From the NCBI RefSeq assembly GCF_003990645.1, contig NZ_RYZK01000004.1:62001-126000 (forward strand): a stretch of DNA of 64,000 nt. The letters run 5' to 3'. Of the stretch, positions 36,262-44,692 are shown piece after piece. This DNA is from Shimia sediminis. Lineage in GTDB: Bacteria; Pseudomonadota; Alphaproteobacteria; Rhodobacterales; Rhodobacteraceae. A model generated the notes under the pieces. That model worked only from the letters and a program-made list of their open reading frames with translations, ran no database searches and was not told the origin of the DNA. A program made the translations under genes and the position numbers. Every line of letters starts with the position of its first letter. The first letter of the stretch is position 1.

Positions 36262-36756
36262 ATGAAACCGCTTTTCGGAGCTCTTTTGGGACTTGGTCTG
36301 GCAACCAGTGCACTCGCTGAGGGTGCCAAACCGGACCGTCTTTACGTTCCACTGGCCTCGCACCACGTCAACATCGATCCGCCCGCGGCTTCCGGCATGA
36401 ACAGCTGGAATGAGTTCAACCCGGGCCTGATCCTGACCTGGGAGGACCGTCTGGGCACGCTTGACTACAGCGCCGGTCTGTTTCTGAACAGCTACGAAGA
36501 CGTCTCGCCCATGGTCTCAGTGGGCAAGCTCTGGGACGTGGGCCAGGTCAGGCTTGGCGCGACGGTCATCTTTGCCGACTATGGCGACAATGCCCAGCAT
36601 TTCGACAACACGCTCGGCAGCTCGGATATCGTGTTTCTCCCGGCCTTTCAGATGAACTATCGCAACGTCTTTGCCCAGATCATCCCCGCGCCGCAGTCAA
36701 ACGGTGACACCGGTGCCGTGATCACCGCTGGCATGACTTTTGCACTGGGTCAGTAA
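36262..36756 (+). CDS. Small outer-membrane beta-barrel-like protein
   Basis: Protein of 164 aa with a signal peptide (MKPLFGALLGLGLATSALA). The mature part has alternating hydrophobic strands and aromatic girdles, ending in AVITAGMTFALG, which fits a small barrel of roughly eight strands. SHHVN near the N-terminus and FNPGLILTWE recall lipid A-modifying or PagP/acyloxyacyl hydrolase-like barrels, but this is weak. The ATG at 36262 has AGGAG nine bases upstream. Confidence 0.7.
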   Translation: MKPLFGALLGLGLATSALAEGAKPDRLYVPLASHHVNIDPPAASGMNSWNEFNPGLILTWEDRLGTLDYSAGLFLNSYEDVSPMVSVGKLWDVGQVRLGATVIFADYGDNAQHFDNTLGSSDIVFLPAFQMNYRNVFAQIIPAPQSNGDTGAVITAGMTFALGQ

Positions 36757-36786
36757 CACGTTTCACACGCCCCGGTTTTCAGAGTT

Positions 36787-37191
36787 CTAAAGCTTTGGAG
36801 CATAGCGGCGACAGTCATTGCCCGTGTAATGGCTTTCCTGAACATAGCCTGCGCGAAAGATCGCCACATAGGTACAGGTCAGGTGGCGCGTCTCATAGCG
36901 GTAGCCGTCAAACTGATACCTGCCATCCCGATAGGTCTGAATCGGGATCGCCTGAGTGACCTTTTCGTTATGTTTCCACACGGCACGGGACGCGTCCTGA
37001 TGTTGGGGTGCACCGATCCGGGCAATCACCTGGGTGAGCGGCAGACCATTGAACTGGGTTTCGCGGGCCTGCACCTGCTCGGCACTTTCACAGCCCGCGA
37101 TCATCAAGAGTCCGACCCCGATACCACAAAACATCCCCAACTCCCGCACCGCGCGGCGCCACGCAGGCTTTGTGGCAGGGGATTGGCACAT
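36787..37191 (-). CDS. Small lipoprotein
   Basis: Protein of up to 134 aa with a lipobox (LLMIAGC) after a hydrophobic helix; the ATG at 37191 gives an Arg-rich n-region and lies 2 bp from the stop of the neighbouring lipoprotein gene. An alternative ATG at 37134 has a better ribosome site (GGGAG). The mature part ends with conserved-looking YETRHLTCTYVAIFRAGYV and two late cysteines. A small SmpA/OmlA-like lipoprotein is possible; function unknown. Confidence 0.72.
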   Translation of the reverse strand: MCQSPATKPAWRRAVRELGMFCGIGVGLLMIAGCESAEQVQARETQFNGLPLTQVIARIGAPQHQDASRAVWKHNEKVTQAIPIQTYRDGRYQFDGYRYETRHLTCTYVAIFRAGYVQESHYTGNDCRRYAPKL

Positions 37192-37193
37192 TG

Positions 37194-37412
37194 TCAGAGC
37201 CCGATGCACTGCTCGGGCAGTGTCACTTTGGGGTCTCGCTTGATCGCTTCTTTGTAGAGATTGCACTCTGCCTTGATCATCTCGGCGCGGGCCTGCTCCA
37301 GCTCGGCCTGTTGCTCTGGTGTCGGGCTCTGCTTGGGCTCGTTTGTCGTGCTGTTACAGGCAGACAGAGTCAAAGCGACTGCGCCCGCAGCCAAAAGGGT
37401 CAAAAACTTCAT
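37194..37412 (-). CDS. Small lipoprotein
   Basis: Protein of 72 aa: signal peptide with lipobox (MKFLTLLAAGAVALTLSAC), then a charged helical stretch (EQQAELEQARAEMIKAECNLYKEAIKRDP) and a final CIGL. Two cysteines of the mature part could pair. The ATG at 37412 has AGGAAA upstream. It is immediately upstream of the second lipoprotein gene and likely cotranscribed. Function unknown. Confidence 0.78.
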   Translation of the reverse strand: MKFLTLLAAGAVALTLSACNSTTNEPKQSPTPEQQAELEQARAEMIKAECNLYKEAIKRDPKVTLPEQCIGL

Positions 37413-37529
37413 AAAATTTCCTGGTGGTTTAAGAGGTTACTGAAAATCAACCTACAGGAAGGATGCTCAATATCAACGTGAGAGAGCCCGCCATTTCCGG
37501 GCCTGATGTCGCACCTGAATCAGGGTTCC

Positions 37530-38558
37530 CTACCGTGGACCCAGCGCCTCAATCAGCCCCGCCATATCCTCGGGCAACGGCGCTTCAAAGCGCATCATTT
37601 CACCGCTGACGGGGTGTTCAAACCCCAGGACTGCCGCGTGCAGCGCTTGCCGGGGAAAGGCCTGAACCGCGGCCAGTGCCCCTGCCCCGATAGCCTTTTC
37701 CGCCAGTTTACGCCGCCCGCCATAGGTCGGATCTCCGACCAGGCCATGACCGGCATGGGCCATGTGCACACGGATCTGGTGCGTACGTCCGGTTTCCAGC
37801 CAGCACTCGATCAGCGACACCACTGGCGGTGTTCCAAACGCCTCGACGATGCGGCTGCGCGTCACCGCATGGCGTCCCTGATCAAAGTACACCGCTTGTT
37901 TCTGCCTGTCGGTCTTGTGCCGCGCCAGCATGGTGGTGACGCGCATGATATTGCCGGATTCGAAACTCACCCCTCGCACGCCGCGCAGGCGTGGGTCATT
38001 GGCATCCGGCACGCCATAGACAACCGCGCGATAATAACGCTCGACGCTGTGTTTTTCGAACTGCGCCGCCAGCCCCTGATGCGCGCGATCCGATTTAGCT
38101 ACCACCAGCAGACCCGAGGTCTCTTTGTCGATCCGGTGCACGATGCCGGGACGCTGTACGCCGCCCACTCCGGACAACGTATCGCCGCAATGGTGCAGCA
38201 ACGCATTGACCAACGTGCCGTTTGGCGTGCCCGGCGCCGGATGCACCACCATGTCAGCGGGCTTGTTGATGACGATCAGATCGTCATCTTCATAGATCAC
38301 ATCCAGCGGGATATCTTCGGGGCCGATATGGGTCTCATCCGCCACCGGCACGGTGATCTCAACACTGTCCCCCTCGGCAACCTTGCCCTTGGGATCACGC
38401 ACTTCGGCCCCGTTCAGACGCACATGGCCCTCTGCCATCAAACGCGCCAGACGCGTGCGCGACAGGGCTTCCGCCTCTGGCACATCGCGCGAAAGCGCCT
38501 TATCAAGACGCTTGGGCGGGGTCTCCGCAATCTGAAACGTGACAAGGCGAGTGGCCAT
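37530..38558 (-). CDS. rluD: RluA family 23S rRNA pseudouridine synthase (RluD-like)
   Basis: Enzyme of 342 aa with an N-terminal S4 domain (KRLDKALSRDVPEAEALSRTRLARLM) and the catalytic motif HRIDKETSGLLVV containing the nucleophilic aspartate. RluD makes pseudouridines in helix 69 of 23S rRNA; the alternative RluC specificity cannot be excluded. The ATG at 38558 has AGGAG upstream and shares CATG with the start of the opposite gene. Downstream at 37486-37502 a GCCCG/CGGGC hairpin may end the transcript. Confidence 0.93.
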   Translation of the reverse strand: MATRLVTFQIAETPPKRLDKALSRDVPEAEALSRTRLARLMAEGHVRLNGAEVRDPKGKVAEGDSVEITVPVADETHIGPEDIPLDVIYEDDDLIVINKPADMVVHPAPGTPNGTLVNALLHHCGDTLSGVGGVQRPGIVHRIDKETSGLLVVAKSDRAHQGLAAQFEKHSVERYYRAVVYGVPDANDPRLRGVRGVSFESGNIMRVTTMLARHKTDRQKQAVYFDQGRHAVTRSRIVEAFGTPPVVSLIECWLETGRTHQIRVHMAHAGHGLVGDPTYGGRRKLAEKAIGAGALAAVQAFPRQALHAAVLGFEHPVSGEMMRFEAPLPEDMAGLIEALGPR

Positions 38559-38859
38559 GGAAGAAGCTCCTGAACCGGTCGAACCGGCAAACCTGCGCTT
38601 TCTGCGCCGCTTGGTGACGACGATGACCGCCGTGATGATGGTGGGGCTTGTAGTGGTTGTCGCGCTGATTGTCATCCGCCTGAATGCAAATGGCCCGACA
38701 ATGCCGGACCAAATCACCCTTCCCGAGGGCGTCAACGCCACTGCCCTGACCATCGGCGAGGGCTGGTGGGCCGTGGTGACCGACGATCAGCACATCCTGA
38801 TTTACGACCAGCTGACCGGAGCCCTGCGTCAGGAAATCCCGCTCATCCCCGCCAATTAA
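38557..38859 (+). CDS. DUF6476-like single-pass membrane protein
   Basis: Protein of 100 aa with one transmembrane helix (LVTTMTAVMMVGLVVVVALIVI) after a short acidic N-terminus, followed by a periplasmic domain (MPDQITLPEGVNA, GEGWWAVVTDDQHILIYDQ). It matches a small Rhodobacteraceae family I remember as DUF6476. Its ATG is complementary to the rluD ATG. Function unknown. Confidence 0.8.
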   Translation: MEEAPEPVEPANLRFLRRLVTTMTAVMMVGLVVVVALIVIRLNANGPTMPDQITLPEGVNATALTIGEGWWAVVTDDQHILIYDQLTGALRQEIPLIPAN

Positions 38860-38891
38860 TGGCGAGGATGCCCGCAAGGGCGGAAGAGCCC

Positions 38892-40799
38892 CTAACCGTA
38901 GATCCCCTCAAAGAACGCCGATAGCTCCTCAACCCCGCCCAGCGGCAAGACCTGCGCGATGTACTGATCCGGACGCACCACAACCATGCAGCCCTCTGCC
39001 CGGTCAATGCCCCGCATATCAAAGATATCGCCCAGCCCTTTGTGATCGACGCAATAGATCTTTTGGTAGTCGGTCAGCCCCAGTTTTCCGGTCTCCGGCC
39101 TTAACAAGTCTGGCATCTGCTCAAAGGCCAGCACTTCAAAGGTCTGCTGGAACACCGCCAATGTCTCAATCAGCGCGTCAACATCCTCACCTGCGCGCCG
39201 ATACCGCACAACTGGCGAGTGCGCATCCTCTGCCAACCAGCTTGCCAACTGGTGGATTGCACCACCCTGCTGCCCGTCATCTCCTGCCCCGGCAAATGCA
39301 TAGATCCGCCAGCGCCCGTCGGCCTCGGCCACATGTCCCAACTGCATCTGCTTGGCATCTGCCAGACGTACAACCGGGGCCGAATGGAACCGGCGACCCA
39401 CTTCCAACCCTGTGGCCAGCGCCTGATGATCCGGCCCGCCTATCAGGTTCGACGCGTCGTACGTCACGGCCAACCCGCCGGTGAACTCGAGGTTTTCTTT
39501 GAACGCCTGCACAAATCGTGGTTCGTCCGTGCTGTCCAAATCCGACTGACCCGGAGGGGCGGACATGATGCGCGCCCATTTGTGGTCAGTCTCAACCAAC
39601 CGCTTGGCCTCGACCCAGCGCTCCCCGGAATAGCTGTGCAACAGCCGCGCATCAGCGCGCCCCTGCAACACATGAGCCAGCTTCCACCCGAGATTGAACG
39701 TGTCCTGCATTGACACATTCATGCCCTGCCCCGCCTTGGGGCTGTGGGTGTGACAGGCATCTCCGGCCGTAAACACCCGTGGTGCGCGGTCTTCGCCTTC
39801 GATCGCATCGTCAAAACGGTCCGTCATCCGGTGCCCGATCTCGTAGATCGACCACCAGACCACCTCTTTCACGTCCAGTGAATAGGGTTGGATGATGCGG
39901 TTCGCGGCTGCGATCATGTCATCTTGGGTAAAGTTCCGGCTACCGACCCGCTCGTCCGGGTTCAGCTTGTCCAACTCAACATACATGCGGAACAGGTACC
40001 CGCCCTCGCGTGGCAGGATCAGAACATTGCCTTCACTGGCCGAGGTGATCAGACATTTCTGGCGCACGTCAGGAAAATCCGTGTTGGCCAGAATGTCCAT
40101 CACACCCCAGGCCTGATGCGCGGCATCTCCTTCCAGCTTGCCGCCAATCGCCTCACGCACCTTTGAGCGCGCGCCATCACAGCCAACAACATAGCGGGCG
40201 CGCACCTTGCGGGTTTCGCCCCAATTCACGCCGGTGTCCTCCAGAGTCACAGTGACAGGATAGTCATCCGCATCCGGGTCTACCGTCAGGCTCTTGAGGC
40301 CCCAGCTGTAGTCCGGCGCCATCCGGGCCGGGGCATTTTTCATGACGTCCAGGAACAACTGGTGCAACCGCGCCTGATTGATCAGGATATGCGGCATCTC
40401 CGAACTGTCATCCGCCACATCCTGCACACGCCCAATGCGCTGGATATGTTCAGGCTTTTCCGGGTTGGGCATCCAAAATGCCGTCTGGTTCACCCAGTAA
40501 CTCTCGCGCTTCACCTTGTCTGCAAAGCCAAAGGCCTGGAACATCTCCATCGTGCGCGTGTTGATTCCGTCCGCCTTGCCCTTTTCAATATTGCAGGGGC
40601 TTTGCTCGACGATCATCGTGCGGATCTCCGGAAACTGCGCCAATTGTGCTGCCAGGCACAACCCGGCCGGGCCGGTTCCCACGATCAGGACATCCACTTC
40701 GTCGGGCAAGGGTGCATGGGCACCCTGCTCTCTCCAGCCAAGAGCCCCGGATTTGACATCCGGGTCACCCCCTCGAAATCCATCAACATAATACTTCAT
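38892..40799 (-). CDS. FAD-dependent aromatic hydroxylase (phenol 2-/3-hydroxybenzoate 4-monooxygenase type)
   Basis: Group A flavin monooxygenase of 635 aa. The FAD loop is VLIVGTGPAGLCLAAQL, the DG motif is VGCDGARSKVRE, and GD-motif is AGDACHTHSPKAGQGMN. A C-terminal thioredoxin-like domain (about residues 440-635) gives the length of phenol 2-monooxygenase and MobA. It would hydroxylate a phenolic ring using NAD(P)H. The ATG at 40799 is preferred over the GTG at 40805 by ribosome-site spacing. It diverges from a MarR regulator; no ring-cleavage gene is adjacent. Confidence 0.92.
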   Translation of the reverse strand: MKYYVDGFRGGDPDVKSGALGWREQGAHAPLPDEVDVLIVGTGPAGLCLAAQLAQFPEIRTMIVEQSPCNIEKGKADGINTRTMEMFQAFGFADKVKRESYWVNQTAFWMPNPEKPEHIQRIGRVQDVADDSSEMPHILINQARLHQLFLDVMKNAPARMAPDYSWGLKSLTVDPDADDYPVTVTLEDTGVNWGETRKVRARYVVGCDGARSKVREAIGGKLEGDAAHQAWGVMDILANTDFPDVRQKCLITSASEGNVLILPREGGYLFRMYVELDKLNPDERVGSRNFTQDDMIAAANRIIQPYSLDVKEVVWWSIYEIGHRMTDRFDDAIEGEDRAPRVFTAGDACHTHSPKAGQGMNVSMQDTFNLGWKLAHVLQGRADARLLHSYSGERWVEAKRLVETDHKWARIMSAPPGQSDLDSTDEPRFVQAFKENLEFTGGLAVTYDASNLIGGPDHQALATGLEVGRRFHSAPVVRLADAKQMQLGHVAEADGRWRIYAFAGAGDDGQQGGAIHQLASWLAEDAHSPVVRYRRAGEDVDALIETLAVFQQTFEVLAFEQMPDLLRPETGKLGLTDYQKIYCVDHKGLGDIFDMRGIDRAEGCMVVVRPDQYIAQVLPLGGVEELSAFFEGIYG

Positions 40800-40833
40800 T
40801 GCCACGCACCTTCTCTATCTGGTTGTTGAAATT

Positions 40834-40877
40834 AGTATCTATACTTACTATTTTCAGTCAAGAGAAATAAGTATACA
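40834..40877. promoter_or_regulatory. Candidate MarR operators between monooxygenase and marR genes
   Basis: Two AGTAT-type dyads in an unusually AT-rich gap: AGTATCTATACT (40834-40845) and AAGTATAC (40869-40876), with centres about 34 bp (three helical turns) apart. This is a typical layout for a MarR dimer controlling divergent promoters; binding is inferred. Confidence 0.55.
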
Positions 40878-40946
40878 AATCTTTTTCTCCTAACTATATG
40901 TATTTTATCATTATTAATTCAATACTCTTACCAAACGGAGGTGGAC

Positions 40947-41381
40947 ATGCGGACACATGATATGGCCGGGCACCTGATCCGGCGCCTGAACCAACGCTCG
41001 ACTCAGACGTTCACCCAGCAGGCTCAGGCGGCGGGGTTTTCCCTGACCCCAGTCCAGTTTGCAGCCATGGACGCCATTGCAACGCACCCCGGGATCGACC
41101 AGGCCGGGGTCGCCACCATGATCGCTTATGACCGCGCCACAATCGGAGGCGTGATTGACCGGCTTGTTCAAAAGGGCCTGGTTGCGCGCAACGTCTCGTT
41201 ACAGGATCGACGCGCCCGCGAGGTGCGCCTGACCGAGGCCGGTGAAACCCTTCTTGCGCAAATTCTGCCGGTGATCATCGCGCTGCAAGACGACATTCTG
41301 GCGGGTCTGACACCGCAAGAGCGCGAGGTTTTCAAAACACTGGCTGCCAAGGCAGTGCACCTGGCACCCGAGCCGGACTAG
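40947..41381 (+). CDS. MarR family transcriptional regulator
   Basis: Regulator of 144 aa. The winged helix runs through PGIDQAGVATMIAYDRATIGGVIDRLVQKGLV, and the beta wing is LQDRRAREVRLT, which contains the DRR/RE signature of the family. The start at 40947 is five bases from GGAGG; the GTG at 40941 lies within the ribosome site. It very likely represses the divergent aromatic monooxygenase until a phenolic ligand binds. Confidence 0.93.
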   Translation: MRTHDMAGHLIRRLNQRSTQTFTQQAQAAGFSLTPVQFAAMDAIATHPGIDQAGVATMIAYDRATIGGVIDRLVQKGLVARNVSLQDRRAREVRLTEAGETLLAQILPVIIALQDDILAGLTPQEREVFKTLAAKAVHLAPEPD

Positions 41382-41500
41382 CAAGCCCGATCACCAGCCA
41401 GCATACACCGATGTCGCAACCTCTTTCGCGGGGTCAGAGGGGCGATCCTCTCACAAAGCCGTAAGTATTGGGTCGCTAGCGATTTTGCGCCAAATGGTCT

Positions 41501-44500
41501 ATGAATAGATTAATCCTTCCCGCATCGGGATCTGCCATGGACCAAATGACCACGCAAGGCGATCGACGCCAGGTTACCGTCCTGTTCACGGATATGGTCG
41601 GCTACACTGCGATTGTGGCCGGGCTGGGAGAGGAACGCGCCGTCGGTTTCACCAAGATGATCTATGATACGCTGACCAGCGTGGTTCAGGCCCATGGCGG
41701 CACCGTGCGTGGCTTTGCGGGCGATAGCATCATGGCCGTGTTCGGCATCCCCGAAGCCCTGGAAGATGCGGCTCTCAGGGCATGCCGCACAGGCCTGGCG
41801 ATCCACGCGGCCTTTGACAATGCGGCGGATGACATCCAGTCCCGCTTTGATGTGCGCCCCAAGATGCGGGTCGGCATCAGCTCCGGCGTCGCTGTCATGG
41901 CCTCGGTCGAAGGCGCAGAACTGACCGCCGTTGGCAACACCGTGAACCTCGCCTCGCGCATTCAGTCGCTCGCGCCCGAAGGCGGCAGCCTGTTCTGTGA
42001 CACCACGCGCCGCCTGGTGGAATGGCAGGTGGATCACAGTTTTGGCGGAGCGCATGAGATCAAGGGCGTGGCTGACCCGCAAGATCTGTGGCAATTGCAC
42101 ACCATCAAAAAGGCGGCCACCCGATTTGACGCATCGCTTGCGCGTGGTCTCAGCGACTACGTCGGCCGCGTGGACGAGTTGGCAACCATGGCCCAAGTGC
42201 TCGAGGCCGTGCCACATGGGCTGCAACTTCTGGATATGGTCGCAGAGCCGGGACTCGGCAAAACCCGCCTCGTGTTCGAGTTTCTGGAACGCGCCAAGTC
42301 ACAGAATGCAACGGTGCTGGCTGGGCATTGCTCGGCTGACGGGCAGCAGGTGCCCTTTTTCCCCTTTCTCGAAGTCCTGCGCAGTTCCTTTCATTTGCGC
42401 GACAACGACGATCCCGACCGCATCCTGCGTCTCTTGACCAAGGGGCTGGAAGGGGCTGACCTTTTCTCCGACGAAAACCTCGGCCTGCTTCTCAATCTCC
42501 TTGGCATGCAGCCCCCTGCGGGCGCTTTGCAAGGGCTCGACGGAGTTCTGATAGGTCTGCGCACGCGCGACCTCTTGCCGGCGCTTCTCGCTGCGCAATG
42601 CCGCAATGGGCCGGTTATCCTGCATCTGGAAGACGTGCACTGGCTCGACAACGCGTCACAAGAACTGGTCAAAAATCTGGTGGACGACGCAAGTCTGCCC
42701 AACCTCCTGGTCATACAGACCCGCCGACCCGAGTATGTGCCGGACTGGCTGAACGCCAAACCTGTGACACAGATCGCCCTCCAACCGCTGAGTGATGATG
42801 ACATCATTCGCATCGCGCAAAAGCGCCTTGGGGCACAAGACCTGCCAGATACCCTGGTCTCGCAACTGACTGAGCGCGCTGGCGGCAATCCCCTCTTTGG
42901 CGAGGAAATCATCGCCTTCCTGAAACAAGAAGGCGCTGTCCATGTCATTGATGGCACCGTTACATTTGACGCCGAGCAGGGCGCCAGTTCCTTGCCTCTC
43001 AGCATGCAGGGGCTGCTCACCGCCCGCATAGACCGCCTGAGACCCGAACAACGCAACCTTTTGCAGGCCGCCGCCGTGATAGGTCGCCGCTTTGCGCCGG
43101 CGCTTCTCTCGGTGGTGCTTGGGCATTCTGTCAACCTGGACCGCGAGATGGAGCGCCTGCGGGATCTCGACATCGTCTACCATGACCGCAACAGCCACGA
43201 CTATGCCTTCAAACATGTCCTGCTGCGTGAAACCGTCTATCAAGGCCTGTTGTCAGAGGCAAAAACCGAGCTGCACCTCGCCATCGCCTCGGCGGTTGAA
43301 AACCGCGCAGAAGGGCGTCTGATCGAAGTCGCTGAAACACTGGCCTACCATTACAGTCTGACCGACCGAAAGGATCAGGCGTTCAAATTCGCGGCCATGG
43401 CCGGGGCCAAGGGACTGGGCATCTTTTCTCTGGGCGAAGCTGACCGCTACCTGACGACCGCGCTCAAGCTCTATGAGCGAGACCCCGGGTGCGCCACCGA
43501 CGAACAATACGCTGCACTGCTGGCCGATTACGCGCTGTGTTCCAACATTTCCCTGCGGGTAAAAACGATGATGAAGCTGGCGGACAGCGGTCTTCCCTTC
43601 TTGACCGAATTCGGTGACAGCCCGCATCACGTACATTTCCTGCACCACTATGTGTCGTGCCTGATCTGGAATGGCCGCTATCGTGACGCCGTTGACGTGC
43701 AACAGGACCTCTCAGCCATGGCCGAACGCCTAGGCGACCGCGACACGCTTGCCTATGCCATTGTCAGCGAGCTTGTGTTGTCTTGCTACAGTGGCAAACT
43801 CTCCAGTGACGCGTTCGAGGCCAAGCGGGCCGAAGCCGAAACCATTCTCGAAGGGCTGGACGACGCCTATCTCCAGAACTTCTTCCTGGCACATATCGGC
43901 TGGAATGCCGTCTGCCGTGGGCGTGTGGCCGAAGCGCGCGATGCTGCCGAACAAATGGTGGTGCATGGCCGCAAGATGAACGACCCGCGCTCGTTGGGAT
44001 ATGGCGTCAGCATGAAGGCACTGATTGCGCTGGCCAGCGACGATCACCAGCAGGCCTTTGAAATCTCCGAACAGGCGCGTGTGCTGTCGCGCGTGCAGTT
44101 TGAGATCACCATTTCCGACGCGGCGCGCTATGCCTCCATGATCCCACTGGAACTGCCCGGTGCAGCCGAACAGGTTCAGGCCTATTGCGATCGCTGCGCC
44201 GACCGGGGCTGGACCCTGTTCACGTCGACCACCGACACCATGATGGGCGTCGCCCTGGCAATCGAGGGGCGTATCGACGAAGGCCTGCGCCTGATCGAAG
44301 CCTCCATCGCGCGCCGCGAGGCCGAAGGGTATGACATCGCCGCCGACTGGTACCGCCTATTCCTATGCGAGGTTTACCTGGAAATCCTCGCCGGTGAGGG
44401 CGATGCCTCGCTGGGCGTTCTGGTCCGCAATATCCGCTCGCTCAGCAAGGTGATGTTGCGGGGGCCCAAGCTGATCCCGCAAATGATCGAAAAAGCCCGT

Positions 44501-44692
44501 GCCAATCCGATGTTCGACCCAGATGGCCACCACATCGGGCGCGCGGAAATGATTCTGGGGCGCCTCTACAAGATCAAGAAAAAGCACGACCTGGCGCGCA
44601 AGCACCTGACCGAAGCCCAGCGCATCGTCGCACCGACCGGCCCCTCTCCGATGCTGGACCGCATCGAAAAGGAACTGGCCGATCTCGGCTAA
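41501..44692 (+). CDS. Class III nucleotide cyclase fused to AAA-type ATPase and TPR region
   Basis: Protein of 1063 aa. Residues about 24-200 form a class III cyclase: metal aspartates D31 (LFTDMVGYT) and D75 (GFAGDSIMA), and the transition-state pair N149/R153 in VGNTVNLASR. Walker A is EPGLGKT at 248-254 in an orphan AAA/STAND-like ATPase, with HLEDVHWLD as Walker B. The C-terminal 450 residues are helical repeats. It should make cAMP when its ATPase-TPR part senses a signal. The gene is transcribed towards a peroxidase cassette, with overlapping stops. Confidence 0.92.
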   Translation: MNRLILPASGSAMDQMTTQGDRRQVTVLFTDMVGYTAIVAGLGEERAVGFTKMIYDTLTSVVQAHGGTVRGFAGDSIMAVFGIPEALEDAALRACRTGLAIHAAFDNAADDIQSRFDVRPKMRVGISSGVAVMASVEGAELTAVGNTVNLASRIQSLAPEGGSLFCDTTRRLVEWQVDHSFGGAHEIKGVADPQDLWQLHTIKKAATRFDASLARGLSDYVGRVDELATMAQVLEAVPHGLQLLDMVAEPGLGKTRLVFEFLERAKSQNATVLAGHCSADGQQVPFFPFLEVLRSSFHLRDNDDPDRILRLLTKGLEGADLFSDENLGLLLNLLGMQPPAGALQGLDGVLIGLRTRDLLPALLAAQCRNGPVILHLEDVHWLDNASQELVKNLVDDASLPNLLVIQTRRPEYVPDWLNAKPVTQIALQPLSDDDIIRIAQKRLGAQDLPDTLVSQLTERAGGNPLFGEEIIAFLKQEGAVHVIDGTVTFDAEQGASSLPLSMQGLLTARIDRLRPEQRNLLQAAAVIGRRFAPALLSVVLGHSVNLDREMERLRDLDIVYHDRNSHDYAFKHVLLRETVYQGLLSEAKTELHLAIASAVENRAEGRLIEVAETLAYHYSLTDRKDQAFKFAAMAGAKGLGIFSLGEADRYLTTALKLYERDPGCATDEQYAALLADYALCSNISLRVKTMMKLADSGLPFLTEFGDSPHHVHFLHHYVSCLIWNGRYRDAVDVQQDLSAMAERLGDRDTLAYAIVSELVLSCYSGKLSSDAFEAKRAEAETILEGLDDAYLQNFFLAHIGWNAVCRGRVAEARDAAEQMVVHGRKMNDPRSLGYGVSMKALIALASDDHQQAFEISEQARVLSRVQFEITISDAARYASMIPLELPGAAEQVQAYCDRCADRGWTLFTSTTDTMMGVALAIEGRIDEGLRLIEASIARREAEGYDIAADWYRLFLCEVYLEILAGEGDASLGVLVRNIRSLSKVMLRGPKLIPQMIEKARANPMFDPDGHHIGRAEMILGRLYKIKKKHDLARKHLTEAQRIVAPTGPSPMLDRIEKELADLG

